Part shown: in pieces, positions 19,178 through 29,398 of the stretch | How the letters are laid out: every line of letters begins with the position of its first letter | How positions within the stretch are numbered: position 1 is the first letter of the stretch | Origin: Bacteroidota bacterium | Lineage (GTDB): Bacteria > Bacteroidota > Bacteroidia > JACCXN01 | Reading direction: 5' to 3' | Assembly: GCA_013696965.1 (NCBI GenBank) | Contig: JACCXN010000081.1 | Location: 1 to 64,000, forward strand | Length of the DNA stretch: 64,000 bases | The notes under the pieces: model-generated | What the model was told of the DNA's origin: nothing | The model's database searches: none | The model's input: the letters and a program-made list of their open reading frames with translations, nothing else | Translations under genes and position numbers: made by a program

Positions 19178-20191
19178 TTGAAAACAGGAGTCCTTCTCAT
19201 TAACCTGGGAACACCCGATAGCCCTTCTACAGGTGATGTAAGGAAATATTTAAGTGAGTTTTTGAACGACCCAAGAGTAATCGACATTCCTTACATTTCA
19301 AGAAAATTATTGGTTAATTTAATTATCGTTCCTTTCAGATCAGCAAAATCAGCAAAATTATATAGGGAAATCTGGACAGAAAAAGGATCTCCTTTGTTAA
19401 TTCATGGTGAAGAATTAAAGAAAAAACTACAACAGGAATTAGGAGGAAACTTTGTGGTTGATTTTGGTATGCGGTATCAAAAACCAGCACTATCAGATGC
19501 CTTGGACCGTTTAAGAAAGCAAAAAGTTTCAAAAATTAAAATAATACCACTTTACCCACAGTATGCCTCAAGTTCCACGGGTTCCACTATTCAGAAAATA
19601 ATGGAACTTATGGCAGCATGGGAAGTTATTCCATCAATAGAAATTACAAGTGGCTTTTGCAATTATCCTCCTTTTATAGATGCATTTTCGGCTGTTGCAA
19701 ACAAATACAACCATGCGAATTTCGACCATGTTATTTTCAGCTATCATGGGTTACCAGAAAGGCAGATATTAAAAGCATCTTATCATTATGGCGACAATTA
19801 TTGCAAATTGGATAAGTGCTGCAATAAACTTTCAAGCAGTAATCAATATTGTTACCGGGCACAATGTTTTGAAACCACGAGATTACTTGCCCAAAAACTA
19901 AATATTCCTGAAGATAAATATACAGTAAGTTTCCAGTCCCGTCTAGGAAGAGATCCTTGGATTAAACCCTATTCTGATCATGTAATTATTGAAAAGGCAA
20001 AACAAGGAATGAAAAATCTATTGGTTTTTTCTCCAGCTTTTGTGGCTGATTGCCTTGAAACAATTTATGAAATTCAAGTGGAATATCAGGAAATTTTCCA
20101 GGAACATGGGGGTGAAAAAATTCAACTTGTGGAAAGCTTAAATACCCATCCCGCATGGATTGATGCCTTAAAAAAAATGGTTACAGGTTAA
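19178..20191 (+). CDS. hemH: Ferrochelatase
   Basis: 337 residues. Inserts Fe2+ into a porphyrin in haem synthesis. Motifs: LLINLGTPDSP, YPQYASSSTGST, catalytic His190 in FSYHGLPERQ, SFQSRLGRDPWIKPYSD and SPAFVADCLETIYEI. The start is TTG at 19178, since the conserved GVLLINLGTP begins at residue 4 and the next ATG is far inside the domain. A Cys-rich insertion (CKLDKCCNK...CYRAQC) lies between the catalytic His and the SFQSRLG motif. Confidence 0.94.
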   Translation: MKTGVLLINLGTPDSPSTGDVRKYLSEFLNDPRVIDIPYISRKLLVNLIIVPFRSAKSAKLYREIWTEKGSPLLIHGEELKKKLQQELGGNFVVDFGMRYQKPALSDALDRLRKQKVSKIKIIPLYPQYASSSTGSTIQKIMELMAAWEVIPSIEITSGFCNYPPFIDAFSAVANKYNHANFDHVIFSYHGLPERQILKASYHYGDNYCKLDKCCNKLSSSNQYCYRAQCFETTRLLAQKLNIPEDKYTVSFQSRLGRDPWIKPYSDHVIIEKAKQGMKNLLVFSPAFVADCLETIYEIQVEYQEIFQEHGGEKIQLVESLNTHPAWIDALKKMVTG

Positions 20192-20308
20192 TTAAAATAT
20201 TTAACCTGCTATTTGTTTTGCGCATAAAAAAATATTTGCGGGCTTGAGTGAAATATCCTTGGCTGATTTTATTTTAGAATAGAACAGACGCCTAGTGCGA
20301 ACCTTATT

Positions 20309-20806
20309 CTATTTATCACCAATATCCTTTATCATATGAATGGAGCATGCAAAATGTCCGGAGTTACCTAATGCCTTTGAAAGTAATTCAAACCCCATAC
20401 TTTTATATACAAATACTGCATTTTCTAACTCTGGCAAAGTTTCAAGATAAATTCTTTTGTATCCATTTTCTTTTGCGAAATCAGTACACTTATTAATTAA
20501 AGCTTTCCCTAAGCCTATTCCTCTTGCCTCAGGCAAAAGGTACATTTTTACTAATTCGCATGTTTTTTTCGGTAATCCTTGGGTTGGATAAATTCCTGCT
20601 CCGCCAACAATTTTTCCATCTGAAGTTGCAACAAAATAAACACTTTCAGGTCTTGAATAAGAAAATGTCATGTTATTCAGACTTGCATCAAAATATGCAG
20701 TTCCGGGTCTGTTTACTCCAAACTCAACGAGCACTTGTTTAATAACAGAACAAACTGCTGGATCATCATCTAAACAAATTTCCCTGATAGTAACAATCAT
20801 TGTCAT
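20309..20806 (-). CDS. GNAT family N-acetyltransferase
   Basis: 165 residues. GNAT acetyl-CoA binding motif A (LVKMYLLPEARGIGLGKALINKC, residues about 86-108) and motif B region (YKRIYLETLPELENAVFVYKSMGFE). Substrate is not identifiable; the family includes small-molecule and N-terminal acetyltransferases. The start could also be the ATG two codons later (20800). It stands alone between ferrochelatase and bestrophin. Confidence 0.88.
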   Translation of the reverse strand: MTMIVTIREICLDDDPAVCSVIKQVLVEFGVNRPGTAYFDASLNNMTFSYSRPESVYFVATSDGKIVGGAGIYPTQGLPKKTCELVKMYLLPEARGIGLGKALINKCTDFAKENGYKRIYLETLPELENAVFVYKSMGFELLSKALGNSGHFACSIHMIKDIGDK

Positions 20807-20898
20807 TTTTAATTATTGCATTTAATCCAATCAACTTGAAATGGCTTATTCTTCTTTTGCTTTTGTATGCTCAGGAGAATTTTTATAAGATCCCTCGA

Positions 20899-21777
20899 TT
20901 ATTTATTACTCAAAAGAATCTCTTTTACATTTACTCTAATTCTCTGAGCAATATCATCCGTGGGTAAATCATTGGCATCAAGACCAAATGGATCTTCTAT
21001 TTCCTCTGCAATAAGTTCAAGGCTGGCCAGTACATAAAAGGTAAAAACAACAATTGGAATTGCCCAATAATGAAAGTCACTTACAAAGCCAAAAGGCATA
21101 GTCATAACATAAATGAATATGAATTTTTTAATGAATAGGCTGTAGGAATAGGGAATTGGTGTTCTTTTTATTCTTTCGCAGGCTCCTGTAATATCTGTTA
21201 AAGATCGAAACTCTTCATTTAAAATGATTAATTGATCACCTGATATTTCACCATTTTTATAACATTGGTTAATCTCCGCCAATATTAATCCTGCTATTTT
21301 ATTGGGGATATGCTCAACTTTAAAAATTTCCTCTTTGCTTAGCCCTGAATATTCTTCAAGCTCAACTGCCAGTACCCCCGATCTTAAGCTTTCTTTTAAT
21401 GCATAAGGGTAATTTCCTATTAATACCGAAATGTTTTTCCTGCTTTCTTTATTATCCAAAGGCAGAAAAACATTTATTTTTATTGCAAGGTTACGACTGT
21501 TATTCACCAGGCTGCCCCATACTTTACGGCCTTCCCACCAGCGCTCATATGCCGTATTGGTTCGAAACACGAGTAAAAGCGAAATAATAAAGCCAAGGAA
21601 TGAATGAACCAGTGTGGTACTTTTGTACTTTAATTCCCAAATTTCAATTTCAATATAAATAATGATATATGTATAAACTCCCACTGCTAACATGGTAGGA
21701 ATTAAAATCCTGAATGTATCGCTTTTGTGGAATTGAAATATTAGTTTAAACCAATCTTTAGGATTGTATAATACCAT
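20899..21777 (-). CDS. Bestrophin-like anion channel
   Basis: 292 residues of the bestrophin/UPF0187 family, predicted pentameric inner-membrane channel. Membrane segments near the N-terminus (IPTMLAVGVYTYIIIYIE) and HSFLGFIISLLLVFRTNTAYERWWEGR, the strongest family signature. A second membrane pair lies near 215-260, followed by ELIAEEIEDPFG, equivalent to the conserved acidic segment of bestrophins. Bacterial members conduct cations or anions, so ion selectivity is not inferred. Confidence 0.9.
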   Translation of the reverse strand: MVLYNPKDWFKLIFQFHKSDTFRILIPTMLAVGVYTYIIIYIEIEIWELKYKSTTLVHSFLGFIISLLLVFRTNTAYERWWEGRKVWGSLVNNSRNLAIKINVFLPLDNKESRKNISVLIGNYPYALKESLRSGVLAVELEEYSGLSKEEIFKVEHIPNKIAGLILAEINQCYKNGEISGDQLIILNEEFRSLTDITGACERIKRTPIPYSYSLFIKKFIFIYVMTMPFGFVSDFHYWAIPIVVFTFYVLASLELIAEEIEDPFGLDANDLPTDDIAQRIRVNVKEILLSNK

Positions 21778-21949
21778 CTTTAATTAACATTTATTGAAGG
21801 GCAAAGGTAAGAAATCAACATGAGGTAGCTGAACATTAGGATTTCCAATTTTAGTAAAGCAGGATTAAATGCATTTTCAGGGAAAAGCAATGGATTAAAA
21901 AAAATCAGGAAAAGCATAGAATTATTTCTCTAAAAAATACAGATTATAC

Positions 21950-22240
21950 TTATTCTTTAGACGTTTTCATTATAGCGAAAATTTCTATAACAAAGCCAAT
22001 AAGCACAATAGTTGGGGCAAGTGTTAGCCTTCTAAAATCAAATATTGCCTCAGAAAAAACATTGGGATCATCAGAACCACCACCAATCATTAGGATAAAA
22101 CCAACAGCAATAAAAACAATGCCAACAAGCATTAATATGTAATTCTGTTTTCCAAAAGCAAAATCATGACCATCTGCTTTAATTGAACCTGAAGTGGTTG
22201 TTTTAGAGGAAGTTGAAGGGGTTGTTTTAGTTACACTCAT
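21950..22240 (-). CDS. DUF3098 membrane protein
   Basis: 96 residues. After a Ser/Thr-rich N-terminus comes the DUF3098 block FAFGKQNYILMLVGIVFIA, with two membrane helices separated by FSEAIFDFRRLTLAP. In many Bacteroidota this gene follows ftsX, as here (30-bp gap), suggesting an envelope or division link. The undecaprenyl-diphosphatase gene often found next is not here; bestrophin follows instead. Function is unknown. Confidence 0.87.
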   Translation of the reverse strand: MSVTKTTPSTSSKTTTSGSIKADGHDFAFGKQNYILMLVGIVFIAVGFILMIGGGSDDPNVFSEAIFDFRRLTLAPTIVLIGFVIEIFAIMKTSKE

Positions 22241-22270
22241 AATATATATTTAACTTATTTTATCAAAGGT

Positions 22271-23146
22271 TTAGTATAGGTCTTCTGTTTTTAAACGAAG
22301 GAACTTTGTTACGGCAAACATTGTGCATATCCAGGAAATAAAAACTCCTAAAACCAGAACAATACCAAATATATATAAAAACAATTGCATATCCTGAAGT
22401 TCGAAAAGTTCTGGGACTTCTTTTTGAATTAAATATAAAACTCCAACCAATAAACCTATAGCAATAAATGCCCCGTAAATTCCCTGTGCAATTCCTATTA
22501 TCATAAAAGGCTTTCGGATAAATCCACTTGTTGCACCTACCAATTGCATGCTTTTTATTAAAAATCGTTTCGAATAAATAGATAACCTGATTGTATTGTT
22601 AATTAAAACGATTGCTATCATTAACAACAAGGAACTAAACCCAAGTAAAATAATACTTATTTTTTTTACATTTTCGTTTACCATTTCCACCAGGGACTTC
22701 TGATAAAACACTTCCTTTATTTTTGTGTTGGAAATCAATTCCTTTTCAATCCATGCTATGCTGTCGTTATTTGCAAAACTGGCATGCAAGTGCACATCAA
22801 TTGAAGAAAGCAGGGGATTAAAACCTAAAAAGCTGATGAAATCCTCACCTAAATCCTCTTGAAGAGATTTTGCCGCCTGTTCTTTTGTAATGTACTCTGT
22901 TGATTTTACATAATTTGATGCATCGAGTGATTTTTGGAGATGAATTATGTCAACCTCTTTTACGTTTTCCTTTAAAATAACAGATATTCCAATATTTTCT
23001 TTAACATGATCAGATAATTTTTGGGCATGCAGAACAATTAAGCCCAAAAGGCCAAGCATGAATAACACAAGCGTAATGCTAATAACTGTTGTGAAATAGG
23101 AGGTTTTTAGTCTTCTTCCCGTTGATTTATCCTGTTTGTTTGCCAT
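22271..23146 (-). CDS. ftsX: Cell division protein FtsX
   Basis: 291 residues. Permease-like partner of the ATPase FtsE, which controls peptidoglycan hydrolases at the septum. One N-terminal membrane helix, a periplasmic domain (about 50-160, with KEQAAKSLQEDLGEDFISFLGFNPL) and three C-terminal helices with NNTIRLSIYSKRFLIKSMQLVGAT, a typical FtsX core. ftsE is not adjacent, which is usual in Bacteroidota. Likely operon with the DUF3098 gene. Confidence 0.93.
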   Translation of the reverse strand: MANKQDKSTGRRLKTSYFTTVISITLVLFMLGLLGLIVLHAQKLSDHVKENIGISVILKENVKEVDIIHLQKSLDASNYVKSTEYITKEQAAKSLQEDLGEDFISFLGFNPLLSSIDVHLHASFANNDSIAWIEKELISNTKIKEVFYQKSLVEMVNENVKKISIILLGFSSLLLMIAIVLINNTIRLSIYSKRFLIKSMQLVGATSGFIRKPFMIIGIAQGIYGAFIAIGLLVGVLYLIQKEVPELFELQDMQLFLYIFGIVLVLGVFISWICTMFAVTKFLRLKTEDLY

Positions 23147-23397
23147 TAATGCAGTTGCTCTAGCTGTTTAAAGAGTGTAAATTTAATAAAATTCATTAAG
23201 AGATGGATTTCCTTTAATTTATAATTTTCGTAAATTTAGTATTCCTGGTATATATTAACTTTAAAACTACTGGAATCATTTTAGGATGTATTAAAAAAAC
23301 ACTTATCCCCTGTGCGTTTATTGGTTTCCATTTTTGGGGAATGAGTGAAAGGATAATACAAAGGGACCTAAAGAAAAAAAAATAATCAAGAAATGGT

Positions 23398-23775
23398 ATG
23401 ACAGAAAATGAACTTTCCTATAAAATTATTGGAGCTGCAATTGAATTGCATAAAAACTTAGGTCCTGGATTACTTGAATCTGCATATGAAACTGGCTTAG
23501 CCTATGATTTAAAAGAAATGGGATTAAATGTAAAGCAACAAGTTCCAATGCCCTTTTTATATAAGGAGACAAAACAAAATATTGGTTATAGAATTGATTT
23601 GTTAATTGAAAATAAAATATTAATCGAATTAAAATCAATAGAAAATTTAGCGCCCGTGCATTTTGCCCAAACCCTAACCTATTTGAAGTTATCCTACCTG
23701 AAATTGGCATTGCTAATAAACTTCAATACAAAAACATTAAAAGAGGGAATACATCGAATAGTTAATAATCTTTAA
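23398..23775 (+). CDS. GxxExxY protein (PD-(D/E)xK nuclease-like)
   Basis: 125 residues. The name-giving motif is visible as G-LL-E-SA-Y in GPGLLESAYETGL. A PD-(D/E)xK-like core follows: 'YRIDLLIENKILIELKS', with Asp and E-x-K in the right order, and HFAQTLTYLKL. The family is small and common in Bacteroidota; biological role is unclear. Directly downstream lies an array of inverted repeats (23789-24069), so a functional link with those repeats is possible but unproven. Confidence 0.9.
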   Translation: MTENELSYKIIGAAIELHKNLGPGLLESAYETGLAYDLKEMGLNVKQQVPMPFLYKETKQNIGYRIDLLIENKILIELKSIENLAPVHFAQTLTYLKLSYLKLALLINFNTKTLKEGIHRIVNNL

Positions 23776-23788
23776 ACATAAGAACCTA

Positions 23789-24069
23789 AAGTAAAACCCT
23801 CTTTGCATGCTTTGCGATAAACTTTGCGCTCTTTGCGTGAAATTATTAATTGGTCACGCAAAGTGCACTAAGAAAAAAGTTCACGCAAAGAGCGCAAAGA
23901 AAAAAAATTCACGCAAAGAGCGCTAAGAAAAAATCAAGTTTAAACAAAAAGATCTGAAGTAAAACCCTCTTTGCATGCTTTGCGATAAACTTTGCGCTCT
24001 TTGCGTGAAATTTTAATTGTTCACGCAAAGGGCGCTAAGAAAAAATTAAGTTTGCGTCTTTGCGTGAAA
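23789..24069. repeat. REP-like inverted/direct repeat array
   Basis: Seven copies of a ~20-bp motif (TTCACGCAAAGAGCGCAAAG) in alternating orientation. Reverse copies: 23822-23841, 23990-24009 and 24051-24069 (short). Forward copies: 23854-23872 (degenerate), 23880-23899, 23908-23927 and 24020-24039. In addition, 23789-23844 and 23957-24012 are a perfect 56-bp direct repeat, 168 bp apart. Opposed copies can form long hairpins. The array lies between the GxxExxY gene and leuS. Confidence 0.92.
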
Positions 24070-24156
24070 TTTAATATATCAAAATCGTATCGGAGAAACC
24101 CGAATAAAAAAGCATTATTTTGTGTAATTTCACAACCTGATTAAATAAACGAGAAA

Positions 24157-27105
24157 ATGGAGTATAATTTCAGTGAAATCGAGAAGAAATGGCAGGCATA
24201 CTGGAGCCTTCATAAAACATATAAAGCAGAACAAGCTTCTTTTAAACCCAAATACTATATTCTTGACATGTTTCCTTACCCTTCAGGTGCTGGATTGCAT
24301 GTTGGGCATCCCTTAGGATATATTGCCTCCGATATATATTCCAGATTCAAAAGGCTCACCGGTTTTAATGTATTGCATCCAATGGGATATGATGCTTTTG
24401 GACTCCCTGCAGAACAATATGCAATACAAACAGGACAACATCCGGCCATTACCACAGAGAAAAACATTGAACGATACAGGGAACAATTAGATAAAATAGG
24501 CTTCTCCTTTGACTGGGACAGACAGGTAAAAACTTCGGAACCTAACTATTACAAATGGACGCAGTGGATCTTTATTCAACTATTTAAATCCTGGTATAAC
24601 AAGAAAACAGATAAAGCAGAAACCATAGAGGCCTTAGTTGAAGAGTTTCAAGAAAATGGCAATACAAAAATCAAAGCAGCAAGTGATTATGAAGGCGTTT
24701 TTTCTGGAGATGAATGGAAATCCATGGATGAAAAAAAACAACAGGAAATCCTTTTAAATTACAGGCTTACTTATTTATCAGATACAATGGTTAATTGGTG
24801 TCCAGACTTGGGAACTGTGCTTGCCAATGAAGAAGTAAGGGATGGACTTTCAGAAAGAGGAGGATATCCCGTTGAACGTAAATTAATGAAACAATGGTCA
24901 ATGCGAATTACTGCCTATGCAGATCGATTACTAAAGGATTTGCAGGATATTGATTGGAGTGAAAGCATTAAAGAGCAACAACGCAACTGGATTGGAAAAT
25001 CAACTGGTGCTTCTGTTAATTTTCAGATTGATGGACACAAAGAAAAAATCGAAGTATTTACCACAAGACCAGACACTATTTTTGGTGTAACCTTTCTTAC
25101 ATTAGCCCCCGAGCATGAATTGATTGATAAAATTACTACTTCAAGTCAAAAAAACGAAGTTGAAAAATACGTACAAGTAGCAAAAAACCGTACAGAAAGG
25201 GAAAGAATGACCGAGGTTAAAAAAATTACAGGTCAGTTTACCGGTGCTTATGCTATTCATCCCTTCACTAACGAAAAACTTCCTGTCTGGACCGGGGATT
25301 ATGTACTTGGAGGATATGGAACAGGTGCAGTAATGTCTGTTCCCGGGCATGATTTGAGAGATTATGCTTTTGCAGAACATTTTAATATTCCAATTAAGGA
25401 AGTTGTTAAAGGCGGAAATGTTTTGGAACAAGCCTATGAGCCTAAAGAAGGAATAATGGTTAATTCCGATTTTTTAGAAGGGATGCAGGTAAAGCAAGCC
25501 ATTGAAAAAGCCATTGAAAAGATCGAGGAAAAAAGCATTGGAAAAGGCAAAACAAATTTCAGGATAAGAGATGCTATTTTCAGCAGGCAACGTTACTGGG
25601 GCGAACCTTTCCCCGTTTATTATAAGGATGGACTGCCGTATATGCTAAATGAAGATGAGCTTCCTCTTGAACTTCCTGAAGTAGATAAATATTTACCAAC
25701 AGAAAGCGGAGAGCCTCCTCTTGCAAGGGCAAAAAATTGGAAAACAAAAAAAGGTTACCCATATGAAACTAGTACCATGCCTGGATGGGCAGGTTCATCC
25801 TGGTATTTTTTACGTTACATGGATTCCGGTAATAAAGAGGAATTTGTTTCTAAAGAAGCAAATGAATACTGGCAAAATGTAGACTTATACATAGGAGGTT
25901 CCGAACACGCCACTGGCCATCTTTTGTATTCACGCTTCTGGAACAAATTTTTATTTGATCTTGGTTATATTGTAGATAAAGAGCCGTTTAAAAAATTGAT
26001 TAACCAGGGAATGATACAAGGTGTTTCCTGTATAGTATATAGGTATGACATTGGTTATAAAGAAGGAAACCAGTTTAAATATAAAGCAACTAATTTTTAT
26101 TTATCAAAAAAAATAGCTGAAACAATCATTGATGGGGAAGTAGTAGATAATGATTTAAAACAAATTATTATTGAACAAGAGGGAGAAGAATTTTGGAAGA
26201 ACAACGAAAAGCAATTGGGATTTTTAATTGCTGCTGATATTAACAAAGAGGATATTACAACAGGAGCAAAAATAAAAAAAACACCTCTGTATGTTGATAT
26301 AAAATACTGTGATGGAGAGCGTGTGAATATTGAATTACTGGCCCAAGAAGATATGCGCTTTTTAAATGCAAATTTTATAAAGGAAAACGATGGCAGTTTT
26401 TTAAGCTGCAGAGAGGTTGAAAAGATGTCAAAATCCAAATTTAATGTTGTAAACCCTGATGATATTGTTGAACGATACGGAGCAGACACTTTACGTTTGT
26501 ATGAAATGTTCCTGGGCCCTCTTGAACAATCTAAACCATGGAGTACAAACGGGATTGAAGGCGTGCACCGCTTTTTAAAGAAACTTTGGAGACTTTTTAT
26601 TAACGATAAAGGCCAAGTTGATATTTCTGATGAACATCCTGATCAAACGGAGTTAAAGGCGCTTCACAAAACTATAAAAAAAGTAAAAGAGGATATAGAA
26701 AGATTCTCCTTTAACACTTCAGTAAGTAACTTTATGATTTGTGTAAATGAACTTTCTGATTTAAAATGCAATAAAAGGGAAATTTTAAAGGATTTAACTA
26801 TCCTTCTTTCCCCCTATGCCCCGCATATCGCTGAGGAATTCTGGTCACTTCTGGGTAATACCCGAAGTGTTACTTTTGCTCATTTTCCGGAGTTTAACCA
26901 GGCTTATTTGATTGAAGATAATTTTAATTATCCTGTATGTTTTAATGGGAAAACCAGGTTCATGCTGGAATTGCCTACTAATTTAGCTAAAGAACAAATT
27001 CAAAAAGAAGTGCTTGCTTCAGCTGAAACGCAAAAGTGGCTTGCAGGAAACAAACCCAAAAATGTGATTGTTGTACCAAATAAAATTGTGAATGTTGTAA
27101 TCTAA
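24157..27105 (+). CDS. leuS: Leucyl-tRNA synthetase
   Basis: 982 residues. Class I aminoacyl-tRNA synthetase charging tRNA-Leu. HIGH motif as HVGH (48-51) within [15 protein letters not shown], editing (CP1) domain with [12 protein letters not shown] and [27 protein letters not shown], and KMSKS at 756-760. It is longer than the ~860-residue E. coli enzyme because of insertions at about 150-200 and before KMSKS (about 640-745). No upstream operon partner; the repeat array ends 87 bp before the start. Confidence 0.97.
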   Translation: MEYNFSEIEKKWQAYWSLHKTYKAEQASFKPKYYILDMFPYPSGAGLHVGHPLGYIASDIYSRFKRLTGFNVLHPMGYDAFGLPAEQYAIQTGQHPAITTEKNIERYREQLDKIGFSFDWDRQVKTSEPNYYKWTQWIFIQLFKSWYNKKTDKAETIEALVEEFQENGNTKIKAASDYEGVFSGDEWKSMDEKKQQEILLNYRLTYLSDTMVNWCPDLGTVLANEEVRDGLSERGGYPVERKLMKQWSMRITAYADRLLKDLQDIDWSESIKEQQRNWIGKSTGASVNFQIDGHKEKIEVFTTRPDTIFGVTFLTLAPEHELIDKITTSSQKNEVEKYVQVAKNRTERERMTEVKKITGQFTGAYAIHPFTNEKLPVWTGDYVLGGYGTGAVMSVPGHDLRDYAFAEHFNIPIKEVVKGGNVLEQAYEPKEGIMVNSDFLEGMQVKQAIEKAIEKIEEKSIGKGKTNFRIRDAIFSRQRYWGEPFPVYYKDGLPYMLNEDELPLELPEVDKYLPTESGEPPLARAKNWKTKKGYPYETSTMPGWAGSSWYFLRYMDSGNKEEFVSKEANEYWQNVDLYIGGSEHATGHLLYSRFWNKFLFDLGYIVDKEPFKKLINQGMIQGVSCIVYRYDIGYKEGNQFKYKATNFYLSKKIAETIIDGEVVDNDLKQIIIEQEGEEFWKNNEKQLGFLIAADINKEDITTGAKIKKTPLYVDIKYCDGERVNIELLAQEDMRFLNANFIKENDGSFLSCREVEKMSKSKFNVVNPDDIVERYGADTLRLYEMFLGPLEQSKPWSTNGIEGVHRFLKKLWRLFINDKGQVDISDEHPDQTELKALHKTIKKVKEDIERFSFNTSVSNFMICVNELSDLKCNKREILKDLTILLSPYAPHIAEEFWSLLGNTRSVTFAHFPEFNQAYLIEDNFNYPVCFNGKTRFMLELPTNLAKEQIQKEVLASAETQKWLAGNKPKNVIVVPNKIVNVVI

Positions 27106-27188
27106 TTTACAGCATTAATTTACACTATATGTTATTAATAATGAGATAGGTGATTCACTTATTTAATTTTTGTAAGCCCTTTTAAAAT

Positions 27189-28037
27189 ATGAGAATAATC
27201 ATAACATTATCAATGCTTTTTACTTTTCTTGAGGCTTTCTGTGGTCAAATACCTGTCGGATTATATACATACCACATAAATGTCTGGAGGTATTGGGAAA
27301 AAACCAACACCGGTTACAAAAACAAAATGATTGTATTCAACACCAGTGACAGCATTCTTGAATTCTCACTTCACCAAGTGATCTATCTTGGAACTACTAT
27401 GAACGTTGATACAACTAAAAATAACGTATTTATTAAAGCCACAAAAATAGATAAATACAAATATGCCATTTTTGACTTGCCACCATCAACAGAAAGAGAA
27501 GAATATATGCAGTTTAATGTAAACCATAAATCAGTTGGAATCTTGGGACATAACAATATTGAGCCTCCAAAGGGCCTACCAAACGGCAGGTATTCTTCTA
27601 ACGAAGGATTAAACGCCAAGGAAATTACTTTTTGGATTTCTAAAAACAATTTAATAACAAAAAACAATCAAACTGATACTATTATTCTACATTTTAATTA
27701 TTTTGAACGCCCTATTTACGACAAAGACGGAATTCTTTTCCTCATATTTAAGCCCTATTTGAACTTCCGACAATTTGAAGTAACTTTAAATGGTAAAAAT
27801 ATTGGTGACTTTAATGTATATAATGAATATGCTTTAGAAATCCCAATCTATTCCGAGGTTGACGACAAATACAAGATGGAAATAATGGTAATATACAAGG
27901 CAACCAAGACAAAAGAGTTATCATTAGGACTAAGCTCTTCAATTGGAACCAGTTTGCTAAAAGAAGGACAAACAAAAAAAGAACTACAAAGGAAGTTATA
28001 TCCAATGCCATATCTATTACCTATTGTGATAAATTAA
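27189..28037 (+). CDS. Exported protein of unknown function
   Basis: 282 residues with a signal-peptide-like N-terminus (hydrophobic stretch to about residue 19, LEAFCGQ). The mature part is Tyr-, Asn- and Ile-rich with alternating hydrophobic residues, suggesting beta structure. No family is recognised. It begins 83 bp after leuS on the same strand, but an AT-rich gap may hold its own promoter. It may also be a lipoprotein, since a Cys (AFCG) sits at the expected distance, although the lipobox is imperfect. Confidence 0.65.
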   Translation: MRIIITLSMLFTFLEAFCGQIPVGLYTYHINVWRYWEKTNTGYKNKMIVFNTSDSILEFSLHQVIYLGTTMNVDTTKNNVFIKATKIDKYKYAIFDLPPSTEREEYMQFNVNHKSVGILGHNNIEPPKGLPNGRYSSNEGLNAKEITFWISKNNLITKNNQTDTIILHFNYFERPIYDKDGILFLIFKPYLNFRQFEVTLNGKNIGDFNVYNEYALEIPIYSEVDDKYKMEIMVIYKATKTKELSLGLSSSIGTSLLKEGQTKKELQRKLYPMPYLLPIVIN

Positions 28038-28165
28038 AAACTACGCCAAGAATGTGTAAAAGGCAGTAGCTTAAATGCATTTTGGTCCCGATGCATAGTA
28101 ACTGCAACTAAGCCCTAATTGCAAGTACGCAGGAATCGTTTGGTTCTTGTATAAATTCAAATTAA

Positions 28166-28396
28166 ATGGAAGAAGCTCAAGCAAATAACCCATTACATGG
28201 AAAAACACTAGAAATGATTTTAAAGCATTTGGTGGATTATTATGGATGGGAAAAATTGGATGAAAAAATTAAGATAAATTGTTTTCATAGCAATCCGAGC
28301 ATTAAATCAAGCCTTGTTTTTCTGAGAAAAACCCCTTGGGCACGCTTGAAGGTCGAGAATCTTTACCTCAAATCATTGAAAAACCCTAAGGGATAA
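28166..28396 (+). CDS. VF530 family (DUF2132) DNA-binding-like protein
   Basis: 76 residues. The family core is clear: [41 protein letters not shown] and [14 protein letters not shown]530 members are small helical proteins with a fold suggesting DNA binding; the role is not established. It stands alone, followed by a strong bidirectional terminator that it shares with atpG. Confidence 0.92.
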   Translation: MEEAQANNPLHGKTLEMILKHLVDYYGWEKLDEKIKINCFHSNPSIKSSLVFLRKTPWARLKVENLYLKSLKNPKG

Positions 28397-28420
28397 TTTA
28401 TTTGTTCCAAATAAGGGTTT

Positions 28421-28458
28421 AAAAAAAATCCTGCTTTTTACAAGGCAGGATTTTTTTT
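28421..28458. terminator. Bidirectional terminator
   Basis: AAAAAAAATCCTGC (28421-28434) pairs with GCAGGATTTTTTTT (28445-28458), a perfect stem with an A/U tail on both strands. It ends the VF530 gene on + and the ATP synthase operon on -. Confidence 0.93.
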
Positions 28459-28484
28459 GTCAATTTGTATAAATTCGTTTCTTA

Positions 28485-29372
28485 TTAACTCTTTAAAGCT
28501 TCTGCTCCACCTACAATTTCTAAAATTTCGTTTGTAATTGCTGCTTGACGGGCTTTGTTGTATGTTAAACGCAGGCTTTTTAATAATTCTCCCGCATTAT
28601 CTGTTGCTTTATGCATTGCAGTCATACGTGCACCATGTTCTGCTGCATGAGAATCAAGCAAAGCCTTGTAAAATTGTATTTTCAGTGATTTTGGAATTAA
28701 TTCACTTACAATGGATTCCTTATTGGGTTCAAAAATATATTCTGAAGTAAAAGAACTTCCTGAAGCCGACACCTCCAAAGGTTTAATTGGCAAAAATTGT
28801 TCTGTTGTTAAAACCTGGATTGCTGCATTTTTAAACTGGTTATAAACAAGTTCAATACGATCAAATTCTCCTTTTACAAACAATTCCATTATTACCTCAG
28901 CAATTGGGAAAACGTTCGCAAAGGACAAATCATCAAAAAGTTCATGCAATCTCCTTGGCATATCACTGCCTATTATATTGTATTTTGATTTTTTGAAATA
29001 ATCAGTGGCCTTTTTTCCAACACACAAAACACTAACGTTAGAGTTTGCATACGTTTCAGAGGCCAGTTTGCTTGCCTGCTTTACCACATTGGCATTAAAA
29101 GCTCCACAAAGCCCCCTATTGGAGGTTACAACAACAATCAAAACATTTTTAACGGTTCTTTGTTTTGAATAAGGATTATCAGCAGAGCTTTCCAAAGTTG
29201 AACTCAGGTTTTCGAGGATCTCCTTCAACTTTGAAGCGTAAGGCCTCATTTGAGTAATAGCGTCCTGGGCCCTTCTTAACTTAGCAGCAGATACCATTTT
29301 CATGGCACTGGTGATTTGCTGGGTAGAAGAAACTGATGTAATCCGACTTCTTACTTCTTTTAAATTTGCCAT
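28485..29372 (-). CDS. atpG: ATP synthase F1 subunit gamma
   Basis: 295 residues. Central stalk of F1. N-terminal helix MANLKEVRSRITSVSSTQQITSAMKMVSAAKLRRAQ and C-terminal helix with MTAMHKATDNAGEL and LTYNKARQAAITNEILEIVGGAEAL are diagnostic. Last gene of the operon; 26 bp after atpA. The genes for beta and epsilon (atpD, atpC) are not downstream, as in most Bacteroidota, where they form a separate locus. Confidence 0.97.
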   Translation of the reverse strand: MANLKEVRSRITSVSSTQQITSAMKMVSAAKLRRAQDAITQMRPYASKLKEILENLSSTLESSADNPYSKQRTVKNVLIVVVTSNRGLCGAFNANVVKQASKLASETYANSNVSVLCVGKKATDYFKKSKYNIIGSDMPRRLHELFDDLSFANVFPIAEVIMELFVKGEFDRIELVYNQFKNAAIQVLTTEQFLPIKPLEVSASGSSFTSEYIFEPNKESIVSELIPKSLKIQFYKALLDSHAAEHGARMTAMHKATDNAGELLKSLRLTYNKARQAAITNEILEIVGGAEALKS

Positions 29373-29398
29373 TTTCTATCTTTTATTCACTAAGCTTA

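Noticed and set aside
23789-24069. CRISPR array
   Set aside because: Repeats alternate in orientation, spacers are short and uneven, and no cas gene is near.
26097-26489. 130-codon minus-strand frame inside leuS
   Set aside because: Antisense to the conserved insertion and KMSKS region of LeuRS; Ser/Phe-rich shadow.
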